A DNA stretch of 55,287 bases from Marilutibacter chinensis (lineage in GTDB: Bacteria > Pseudomonadota > Gammaproteobacteria > Xanthomonadales > Xanthomonadaceae): positions 1 through 55,287 of the forward strand of contig NZ_JAKJPO010000022.1 of NCBI RefSeq assembly GCF_021725675.1, given 5' to 3'. Both the position numbers and the translations under genes were made by a program. Positions 48,264 to 55,287 of the stretch are shown piece by piece. Each line of letters begins with the position of its first letter. Position 1 is the first letter of the stretch. Under the pieces are notes generated by a model that was not told the DNA's origin, made no database searches, and saw only the letters and a program-made list of their open reading frames with translations.

Positions 48264-49352
48264 CTACTGAAGACCGGCGCGAGGCAGGCTGGCGCACCGG
48301 TTTAGCACAGTCGCGAAGTGATCTTCGATCGCATTCACGCTGAGGAAAATCTCCGCGAAACGACGACCTTCGCCCCCGATGCGCTCCGCCACTTCCGGAT
48401 GGGCGCGTAGCCAAGCATAGCGCGCGGGAAGATTAGCCAGATCGTCGGCTATCGGAACATAGTGCTCCCAAGGAACCAATCCTGGATAGAAGAACTGACG
48501 CCATCGGTGCTGCATCAACAACACCGACCCTGTCCGCAGCGAGTTGGCGACTCGTTTCCACGTGGAAGCCACTCCGTCCGTCGAGATCAGATACTTGTAT
48601 GACGCGAAATCAGATGGCGGAATTTCCGGCGCGGGACCACCAAGGAGGGCATTCAGCTGCTGCCGAAGCGCCCGCCCGGCATCCGTATCGGGAAAGTTAT
48701 CGTAATGCGTTATCCGAGCATCGATAATCTCCGGGCTTTCCGCCGCGAGCCTTAACAAGTGATAACGCGGAAAGCGGTGACAGTTCTCTGCATCGGGATA
48801 GCCGGGACCGGTCAACCGCCCGCGCCATTTCATGAGATCCTTTCGGCTCGCAAACGGCGTACGTGACGCAGCTTCGTCGATCGACTCGATCTCCCTCCCA
48901 TAGCTCTCGTCTTGCAATGTGAAGTCCGGGATCGCCAACGCATTGCTGCTGACAGGATCGCCTTCAAGCCAGTCCCCGCGCAGGAATGGTACACGCCTCA
49001 CGAAATCGACGAACTGGGCCACCTGTGATTCGACGACATAGACGCTGTCGCTCAGCAGCACCAGGACATCAGCGCTACCTTGCAGTCGAGCGCGTATGCG
49101 GTCAAGGAACGGCAGGAACTGGCGCGCGAGGCGACGGTGGATCCTTGGGTTGTCGGTGACGATGCTGTGCTGGAACGATCCTTCCTTGAACTGACAGCGA
49201 ACGATGAGCGGGGGCCTTCGAAGCGTTCCGGGCGAGCGCAGGAAAGCCACGAACGCCTCTACGAGGTTCTCGTTAGTTCCGTTCGCCTCCAGGTGTGCAA
49301 AGCTCCGATGCATCTGGGCATCGATTCGCTTCTTGGGCGAAGGCGAGGTCAT
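48264..49352 (-). CDS. GT90 (CAP10-like) glycosyltransferase
   Basis: The protein has 362 residues. GT90 signatures are present: DLMKWRGRLTG near 170, FASYKYLISTDGVASTWKRV near 250-270, SVLLMQHRWRQFFYPGLVPWEHYVPI, and the C-terminal RIGGEGRRFAEIFLS. Eukaryotic GT90 members transfer xylose or glucose; bacterial ones modify lipopolysaccharide. The start ATG overlaps the stop of the UDP-apiose/xylose synthase-like gene by four bases (ATGA), so the two proteins are made together. A pentose donor is therefore likely, though not shown. Confidence 0.88.
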   Translation of the reverse strand: MTSPSPKKRIDAQMHRSFAHLEANGTNENLVEAFVAFLRSPGTLRRPPLIVRCQFKEGSFQHSIVTDNPRIHRRLARQFLPFLDRIRARLQGSADVLVLLSDSVYVVESQVAQFVDFVRRVPFLRGDWLEGDPVSSNALAIPDFTLQDESYGREIESIDEAASRTPFASRKDLMKWRGRLTGPGYPDAENCHRFPRYHLLRLAAESPEIIDARITHYDNFPDTDAGRALRQQLNALLGGPAPEIPPSDFASYKYLISTDGVASTWKRVANSLRTGSVLLMQHRWRQFFYPGLVPWEHYVPIADDLANLPARYAWLRAHPEVAERIGGEGRRFAEIFLSVNAIEDHFATVLNRCASLPRAGLQ

Positions 49353-50437
49353 CGCGCCGTGTCGTCCAGATGAGTGGCGTTCGCGTAGCGCGCATGATAA
49401 TCGCGCATTGTCGGCAGGAGAATTTCGCGAAGGTTCCGCCTCGGATGCCAGTCCAGCAGCGTATGTGCATGCGTCAGGTCGGGCATCCGACGGTCGCAGT
49501 CCTCGTACCCCGGCCCATAGAACGTCTCACTGGAAACATCGATGATGGGATGATCACTATAGGCAGGATCTTCGGTGATCTCGGCGTAGATCTCACGCAT
49601 CATCTCGGCCAGTCGACGCATCGTAACCTCATTGTTGCGATTGCCGATGTTGAAGATCCGGTTCTGCGCCTTCAGCGGCCGATCGAGCATGCTGACGATG
49701 GCTTCAACGGCCTCCTCGATAGCCACGATGGTACGCCTGGCTTCGCCGCCATCCACCAACTTGATTGGATCGCCGCGCAACAGTGCCGCCATGAAGCAGG
49801 CCAGTACGCGGGGAATCCCATCTCCGTCGCTACGTGGGATATAGTCCATCCGTGGCCCGAAAAAATTTAGCGGCCGGATTATAGTAAAGGGCATCCCACT
49901 TGTCGCATGGTGGGCGTATATGATCCGCTCCATCATCTGCTTGGCGCACGCGTAGGTCCATCTCTGATTCGACACGGGGCCCATGATCAGAGGTGTTTGA
50001 TCCTCACGCAACTCATAGAGGCCAGGATCGTCCACCTCAGTCTGTGTATAGCTCGATAGTGTGCGTCCGTAAACCTCGCTGGTCGAAAAGTAGACAAGCC
50101 ACTTGTTCGCCCGTGCGCATGCCTCGACGATGGGATAGGAGTCGAAAAGATTCGTTCGGATTACATCGAGCGGTCGCGTGTTGTACTGGGCCGGATTGCA
50201 GATCGCGGCAAGATTGATCAACGCGTCGGCCCAGGCGAGCCGTTCCTCGAGACGGCGCAGTTCGACACCATCTATACAGGGAGCCTGATGAAACGTGAAG
50301 CGCGGATTCCCCACATGCTTGGCGATCTTGCTCACCTCTGGATCCCAACCTTCAACTTCCACGTCCGAACGGCTCAACAAACGGTCCAATAGATGACTAC
50401 CAACAAATCCACCGCATCCTAAAATAAGCAGTTTCAA
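49349..50437 (-). CDS. UDP-apiose/UDP-xylose synthase-like decarboxylase (ArnA_DH-type SDR)
   Basis: The protein has 362 residues from a TTG at 50435-50437, backed by AGGAG eight bases upstream. It is an extended short-chain dehydrogenase: GCGGFVG at 7-13, S120/E121 in YFSTSEVYG, Y162 and K166 in TYACAKQ. It resembles plant and bacterial UDP-apiose/UDP-xylose synthases closely: LAAICNPAQYNTRPLD keeps the Cys (C80) and Tyr (Y85), and there are RPLNFFGPRMDYIP, IPRVLACF, IKLVDGGEARRT and IDVSSETFYGPGYEDCDRR. The second key cysteine of AXS is Ser120 here, as in ArnA. It should decarboxylate UDP-glucuronate; whether it makes apiose, xylose or a 4-ketopentose is open. Confidence 0.87.
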   Translation of the reverse strand: MKLLILGCGGFVGSHLLDRLLSRSDVEVEGWDPEVSKIAKHVGNPRFTFHQAPCIDGVELRRLEERLAWADALINLAAICNPAQYNTRPLDVIRTNLFDSYPIVEACARANKWLVYFSTSEVYGRTLSSYTQTEVDDPGLYELREDQTPLIMGPVSNQRWTYACAKQMMERIIYAHHATSGMPFTIIRPLNFFGPRMDYIPRSDGDGIPRVLACFMAALLRGDPIKLVDGGEARRTIVAIEEAVEAIVSMLDRPLKAQNRIFNIGNRNNEVTMRRLAEMMREIYAEITEDPAYSDHPIIDVSSETFYGPGYEDCDRRMPDLTHAHTLLDWHPRRNLREILLPTMRDYHARYANATHLDDTAR

Positions 50438-51079
50438 CGCCGACTCCTATTTTTGAGAAATGAAATTGGACTTCGCCGCTACTGCCCCGTTCTTCGTTGC
50501 ACTGCCGGATTCCACGTCTGATTCGCCCAGCGGCTACAGAGAACCGAGTACGCATACTCACGATCATACTCAAGGAGTAGGCGGTGCACTAGCTGCGAAA
50601 CACAGCGGGCGACAATGGAAGTTCGATGCCGCTGCAAACGTTGACCGACAGAGGAAAGCACGGACAGATATTGGCTCTGGACGTGATCGATGCACTCGTC
50701 GCACCGAAAGCTATCATCATCATTGCACGATTCACCTGTGGGATGGATTTCAGTGTATGGCTATCCGTGCTCCTGTGCAGGGCCGGCCCGTAGGTGCGGC
50801 GCACGTATCAGGCGATCACGACAGCCGGCACCGCGAAATCGCCGGTTTCCAGCAGGCGCTGGGCGTCGCTGTTCGACACCTTGCCACCCACCGTTCCCGA
50901 ACCGGAGGAAACGGCTGAAACCGATCCTGACATACTCGCTGCCAAGCACCCATCACCGAAACCAGGGCCTCGGGTAATTATTCGACTTGTACACTCGGCA
51001 TTCCGCCAGACTGCTACAGACGTCGATGACACGCCATGGAAGGTGCATCTCGAACGACTTTATGCGGTTCTGGCTTCTG
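50438..51079. other. Gap of about 640 bases without a recognisable gene
   Basis: It lies upstream of the UDP-apiose/xylose synthase-like gene and should hold its promoter. Frames on both strands are short and unfamiliar. Confidence 0.4.
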
Positions 51080-51811
51080 TCAATCCTTGACTCTATAGAC
51101 GCTCTTGCTTCCGTGCCATGTCTTGCAAATGTAATTGAGATCGATCGCATACACGAGCTCCAGACCTAGATCGAGCACTGGCGTCTTGAACATCTCAAGA
51201 TAGCTTCTCCGTTTTGCCGCCCGTTCGTAGAACGAACCAAACTGTTTGACGTACTCCCAGAACGGTATCTGCGCTTCACCCTGCCAAATTTCGAACGCGA
51301 CGGCGTACTCGCTCGGGATGCCCGGTCGGTTGATGTAGAGATCGATCCGGGCCACTCCGTCTTCGCCCAGCACGCGGTTCACTTCTTCGAGAAATCTCGA
51401 CTTTTCGGCGTAGAACATGAACGACGCCTGCGAATATACGATGTCGAAGTAATTATCTGGATACGGAAGCCCTCCATTGACGTCGTGAAATACCAAGGTC
51501 GGCGGCACCACTTCCGTGATCTCCTCTTCAAGAAAGATTCCCCGTCGTACCGCGACCGTCTTCATGGTATCCCAGTCCCCGTGGGACTGCGTCCTATTGA
51601 TCCCATGGAGCTCGATTCCAGGCCCGTACTTCTTTCTCAGCTCCATGAGCGCTGTTCCAAAGCCGAACCCTGTCTCGAGTATCCGGATACGTTTGCCGTT
51701 TTTCAGCTTTCCATCGATGAGCGCCACCATGTCGCCCACCCGCTTTTCGAGGTCGCTGAGGCCCCTTGCACGGAAGGGAAGAAGCCTTTCAATGTCCATC
51801 TGTCCGAGCAT
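51080..51811 (-). CDS. Class I SAM-dependent methyltransferase
   Basis: The protein has 243 residues. Motif I is IRILETGFGFGTAL, followed by IELHGINRTQS and the motif IV region NYFDIVYSQASFMFYAEK, then LGEDGVARIDLYI. This is a standard Methyltransf_11-like fold. GGGAGG precedes the ATG at good spacing. It is in the minus-strand glycan group but separated by 640 bases from the next gene, and an IS4 remnant lies upstream. It probably methylates a sugar or small-molecule acceptor. Confidence 0.85.
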   Translation of the reverse strand: MLGQMDIERLLPFRARGLSDLEKRVGDMVALIDGKLKNGKRIRILETGFGFGTALMELRKKYGPGIELHGINRTQSHGDWDTMKTVAVRRGIFLEEEITEVVPPTLVFHDVNGGLPYPDNYFDIVYSQASFMFYAEKSRFLEEVNRVLGEDGVARIDLYINRPGIPSEYAVAFEIWQGEAQIPFWEYVKQFGSFYERAAKRRSYLEMFKTPVLDLGLELVYAIDLNYICKTWHGSKSVYRVKD

Positions 51812-51889
51812 CAGGATGCCCTCCCATCGTCGTCACCGTCGTGGCTCGCGAAGCCCTAATACTCTAGAGCTCAGATATCCCCACGCCTA

Positions 51890-52172
51890 TCATATCGGCA
51901 GTATTTGATCGAGCACCGCGAGCGGTATTGCCCGCAAGCGATCCAGACAACGGCTCACCGGTTCCATAAGCCAACGCCTGACCAAGGCTTTGTGCCCGAC
52001 CCGCAGCATGGAGTAGAGCTTGCGCTTCGAACACCGTGGCGACAGCCAATCGGCGATCCCGGTCGCTTCGCAGGCCAGGTCGGCGAGCCAGCTAGCGAGC
52101 GCAACCGATGTGTTCACCAGCAGCAGGATCTGCAGACGTGCTCCACTGTGCGTGAGAGTGTCCTCCACGCCC
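51890..52172 (-). pseudogene. IS4-family transposase, C-terminal remnant
   Basis: The 92-codon stretch TLTHSGARLQILLLVNTSVA, then ADWLSPRCSKRKLYSMLRVG and HKALVRRWLMEPVSRCLDRL resembles the C-terminus of IS4-type transposases. No DDE core is left. Its upstream border interrupts the 3' end of the sulfotransferase-like gene near 52175. Confidence 0.6.
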
Positions 52173-52814
52173 TAGCTGTACAGGATCCGGACATAATCTT
52201 TCAGTGATGTAAGGGAATCTAAGGCCTTCGAGGTTGTCGATCTTGCGAGCTTGTTGCACGAGCTCGTCAGGCGCAACAGCAAGCTCGGTCCAGCGCGACG
52301 CGGTCACGTTCACCCGCTCGCGGCCACGCACCTTCTCGGGATACTTGAAGCCCACGTGCCTGAACAGCAACTCGAGGTCACTGATCAGGTTGGAGGTCCT
52401 CAGGGCGATGTTGCACCCATTGGAGAAGCTGCAATACATCGACCGCACGAAGCCTTCCGGAAATTCGCGTAGAGCGTTGGTGAGGAACTTCTCGAAGTGT
52501 GGGTTTCCGCAGGTCTTGTCGAGCATGTGGGTAGGGTGCGATCCGTCGCCTCGATCCCAGATTGGCCATGCCGCTCGATGGTGAACCTGGCTTCGGGCGT
52601 ACGCCCAGTACGAGCGGTACCAATCGAGTGGTTCTCGAACGACGAAGACTCGGTGTGTGGGTGGATTCTCGAGCTGCAGCCGACGGAACGACATGTGCCG
52701 ATCGCCAACCTTCACCCCATTGAGATGTTCGACGAGGGCCGCTTCGAGAAAGCATCCACCGGTCTTCGGTATGTGCGTGAACAGCAGGTCGTAGTCCCTG
52801 CAGAGGATAGCCAT
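52092..52814 (-). CDS. Sulfotransferase-like protein with altered 3' end
   Basis: The frame gives 240 residues, but only about the first 213 look native; the last 27 (from about GRGGHSHAQWSTSADP) are read out of phase through the IS4 remnant. The PAPS-binding loop is LLFTHIPKTGGCFLEAALVE (11-30) and the 3'-phosphate motif is HRVFVVREPLDWYRSYWAYA. The true C-terminus was probably lost when the IS arrived. GGAG lies seven bases before the ATG, three bases after the FkbM pseudogene stop, so the two were an operon. It may still be active if the C-terminal part is dispensable. Confidence 0.78.
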   Translation of the reverse strand: MAILCRDYDLLFTHIPKTGGCFLEAALVEHLNGVKVGDRHMSFRRLQLENPPTHRVFVVREPLDWYRSYWAYARSQVHHRAAWPIWDRGDGSHPTHMLDKTCGNPHFEKFLTNALREFPEGFVRSMYCSFSNGCNIALRTSNLISDLELLFRHVGFKYPEKVRGRERVNVTASRWTELAVAPDELVQQARKIDNLEGLRFPYITERLCPDPVQLGRGGHSHAQWSTSADPAAGEHIGCAR

Positions 52815-52817
52815 GTG

Positions 52818-53360
52818 CTAGCTCCGTGAGTTGAGTGGAACGGCGGAAAGCAGTTGCCTCCGCACGAAGAACGTGTCATCGCCGATCGCCTTCTCTAGGT
52901 AGCCACCGAAGTGCCGCTCGATCGCCGCTTGGACCGGCTCGCGGCAACCGCTCGTGAAGCGAGCGTGCAGTTTGATGACTACCGCATTCACCCGCGCCAG
53001 CCATTCGGTGTTCTCCGCGAACAAGAATCGCTCGCCCGCCTCGATATCGATCTTGACGAGGTCGACGATACCGAAACCGTAGCGGTCGAGGATCTGCGTG
53101 ACGGTCGATGCCTCGAATGCGTCGCCGGCGCCCGGTTTCGCCTCTGCAACAGGGAACGCCCACGCGTTGGCGTCGACAGCCGACGAATAGCCTGGGGCGA
53201 TGCTCGCCCGTGCCATGCGTGCATTGCGGGAATCGGGCTCGTCCGCCACGATCTTGCGGATTGGCTAGAGGGATGCGTGGTACACGACCGAGTACCAAAC
53301 GTTGGCACCGACGTCGATCATGCTGATAGGAGTGAACTTGTAGTCGAACTGGTAATCCAG
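52818..53360 (-). pseudogene. FkbM-family methyltransferase pseudogene
   Basis: FkbM landmarks can be read in one frame: FDYKFTPISMIDVGANVWYS (SAM motif), SVVYHASL, then a TAG at 53265-53267, then PIRKIVADEPDSRNARMARA, and FGIVDLVKIDIEAGERFLFA, the family's hallmark. The nonsense codon splits it 15 codons after motif I. A 143-residue frame starting at a GTG remains open, but it lacks motif I. No natural start can be seen upstream of about 53360. FkbM enzymes O-methylate sugars or polyketides. Confidence 0.8.
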
Positions 53361-54125
53361 CCGATTGAAAACCTAGTTTTATGTGTGCCAGTTGGTCGTG
53401 CCCCTGCGAGCGGTCTGCAGTCCGGACCTTGTGCCGACAAGGCCCACGACCGACTCGGCATCGACACCGGCCCCGGGCCACGGCCGCCGGCGCCTTGCGC
53501 GTCCAGCCGTACTTTCGTACGGCGCGGGTTACTGCGGTCACCGCTTGCATCCGTACGGCGGTATCAGCGGCCACTCCGGAGGTGGCGGCTCTCGCTCGTC
53601 ACGCTCTTCGCAGCTGTTTGCGCGGCTCCACTTCGCTGAGGAACATCCGCTTCTCGCCGTCGCCGAAAGCTGTCTCGATAATGCGAATGTCCCGCACCAG
53701 ATGCTGCTACTCCACTGGCGCTCATGGAGCAGTACTTTCCCTATGGCTTCGCCTCCTTGAAGAGTGCGCCATGCGCGCGCCTTTATCCAGTCAGAACACA
53801 TGCAACCTGTTGGTCTTGATGCGGAGAAGTGGGGTGGCCTCAAGCTCTGAGGGCTTCCTAGTCAGATGCAATGGTACACCTATATCGCGATTCTCGGAGT
53901 GGCCGAAGCGCAGGGGAGATTTTTGGATTCCTTTACAGGAATGCGCCATGAGCGCGCCGTAGAGAGGCGGTAGCCGCGTCCCGGGTGGGGGTCGACCTTC
54001 AATACGAATGTCCATCCACGACGAGTTGAGGCGCAGCCGCAAACGGGCGCTGCGAGATCAAGCTAAGCGGTCAGGGCGTTGCACAGGTCAGCCAAGAATC
54101 GATGGCACTTAAGGTTGCGTGTCGC
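53361..54125. other. Gap of about 765 bases without a recognisable gene
   Basis: The 5' part of the FkbM pseudogene fades out here. Frames are short. Two related short stretches (AATGCGCCATGAGCGCGCC near 53940 and a variant near 53765) may be a decayed repeat. Confidence 0.35.
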
Positions 54126-54910
54126 TCAGGCTGGTTTGTTTGGAAGCGGCCACAACTGCGTCGGAAGCTCGATGACATCCTCGGCTACTAGGCTGTGTGC
54201 GGCACGGCATGTGGCTCCGGCCTGAGTCCGAACAATCAGCTGTTGCTCTTGCATCAAGGCAAAGACCGCCTCCTGCAGCTGTTGACGGCGTGCGGGTGTT
54301 TCGTTGGCCGTGAGCTGCACCAGATCACCGAAGCGAAGTGGTGTATGCAACTGTTCGATGCGCTTGGGGATGTCCTCACACAATGCATCCAGCGTGATGC
54401 AGCTGGCATGCGCGTCGAAGCGGTTGTCAAACGCAGGTTGCCCGTTGTTCTCGATAAATCCGAGCATATTGAAGCATGGGCCACCCGGGTGGTGGAGATT
54501 GTTGTTCTCCCAATGAATCCGCTTCATCTCCTCATTCGCCCGCAAGTGCTGGGCGAGTGTAGGAGCCAATAGCCTCTTCGACTGGACCGGGGCACGATAT
54601 AGAAGGGCGTGCAGTAGGTCGCACCAGAGATACTCCGAATCTGTTCGGTCGTGGTCGACTGGATGGCACGCCGCCAGGTGAGGTAACCCTCGCCATCGCC
54701 GCCATTCTTGATCGCCAGCAACTGCTCTGCGGTCAAAACATTGCCCAATCCGGCACGCTGCAAGGCTGCGTTGAGTTTGTCGACCATTTCCTCGGAGAGG
54801 AAATTGGCCAGGTTGTCGATCATCCAGGTCAGGAACACTTCGGCGGATGGCAACGCGGCGAGGATCGTTTTCACTGTTTCCGGGTTAAGGAAAGTCAGAA
54901 CAACTCCCCT
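54126..54910 (-). pseudogene. Three-Cys-motif partner (TcmP)-like gene, frameshifted and 5'-truncated
   Basis: Two adjoining frames give one protein: TFLNPETVKTILAALPSAEV, FLTWMIDNLANFLSEEMVDK, ATYCTPFYIVPRSSRRGYWL, then a one-base deletion near 54552 (LLH to LAQHL), then RANEEMKRIHWENNNLHHPG, GPCFNMLGF and an acidic tail. This order resembles the C-terminal two thirds of TcmP proteins, which occur in defence-like gene sets. The 5' end is cut by the IS5 copy that begins near 54950. Family assignment is by memory and moderately sure. Confidence 0.55.
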
Positions 54911-54952
54911 GATATCGGCGACGATAGCGCATCGCGACTGGGTTGATGATCG

Positions 54953-55287
54953 ATGCAGCTGACGTTCGGTGACGCTGAAGGTATGGGCAAGCGCAAGCGC
55001 ACACGCCGGGAGGTCTTCCTGGCCGAGATGGAGCAAGTGGTGCCGTGGAAGGCACTGCTGACGCTGATCGAGCCGCACTATCCGAAGGCTGGGCGTCTAG
55101 GCCGGGCAAGCCGTACCCACAGGAGACGATGTTGCGGATCCACTTCCTGCAGCAATGGTACGCGTTGAGCGACTTGGCGATGGAGGAAGTGCTGTACGAG
55201 ATTCCGACGCTGCGTCGGTTCGCCCATTTGGGCGGTCTGTATGCTCTGCCCGACGAGGCCACGATCCTCAACTTCCGTCGCCTGCTG
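54953..55287 (+). pseudogene. IS5-family transposase, N-terminal part, running off the window
   Basis: It begins at the usual start [20 protein letters not shown], continues to [14 protein letters not shown], then shifts frame near 55100 before [20 protein letters not shown], and runs on with [20 protein letters not shown] to the window edge. It is the same species as the remnants at 29357 and 46541. The frameshift makes it non-functional unless it is a sequencing error. Confidence 0.85.

Overview
The window is high-GC DNA that most resembles the Lysobacterales/Xanthomonadaceae (a Lysobacter- or Xanthomonas-like gammaproteobacterium). The best taxonomic clue is a decayed, divergently arranged pair of mrcA (penicillin-binding protein 1A) and pilM, a pairing typical of that order. 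The insertion sequences (IS3/IS407-like, IS5, IS481, IS4 and Y2/IS91-like) also fit. No rRNA, tRNA or CRISPR array was recognised. The whole window reads as an accessory island: intact biosynthetic genes lie between insertion-sequence fragments, pseudogenes and long stretches without genes.

Layout. 1-2.3 kb: an IS scar, then a B12-binding radical SAM enzyme. 2.3-4.7 kb: a possible nucleotidyltransferase and a sulfotransferase. 5.1-10 kb: a divergent efflux locus, with an ABC ATPase and HlyD-type adaptor on one side and a MacB/FtsX-type duplicated permease on the other. 10.7-11.1 kb: an internally deleted IS. 11.5-13.7 kb: a 2-oxoglutarate/Fe(II) oxygenase and an unknown protein. 13.9-22.5 kb: an eight-gene minus-strand operon, read in order as an isonitrile-synthase-family (DIT1/PvcA) protein, a GNAT acetyltransferase, a glycosyltransferase, a four-gene FkbK/ACP/FkbI/FkbH cassette for a hydroxymalonyl-ACP type unit, and a ferritin-like diiron protein. 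24.2-26.1 kb: an ABC exporter. 26.3-30 kb: nested IS remnants around a methyltransferase. 30-39.5 kb: a GT2 enzyme; a plus-strand set (30-residue ORF, ATP-grasp ligase, YpdA-like flavoprotein, DapF-like epimerase, GT28-like glycosyltransferase); a minus-strand GSCFA/FMN alpha-hydroxyacid oxidase pair; and a TauD-type dioxygenase. 39.7-40.9 kb: a full-length IS407-group element. 40.9-41.9 kb: galE. 42.3-46.9 kb: a graveyard of mrcA, pilM and three transposases. 47.3-53.3 kb: minus-strand glycan genes (GT2, GT90, a UDP-apiose/UDP-xylose synthase-like enzyme, a methyltransferase, a sulfotransferase-like protein, and an FkbM methyltransferase pseudogene). 54.1 kb to the end: a frameshifted TcmP-like gene and a truncated IS5 transposase.

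How the parts may work together (inference). The content points to a glycosylated, possibly sulfated or methylated small molecule, or to an elaborate surface glycan. The 13.9-22.5 kb operon supplies an unusual ACP-bound C3 unit next to an isonitrile-synthase-family enzyme, yet the window holds no polyketide or peptide synthetase. The two ABC systems could export the product. The UDP-apiose/xylose synthase-like gene is translationally coupled to a GT90 glycosyltransferase, which suggests a dedicated pentose donor and its transferase.
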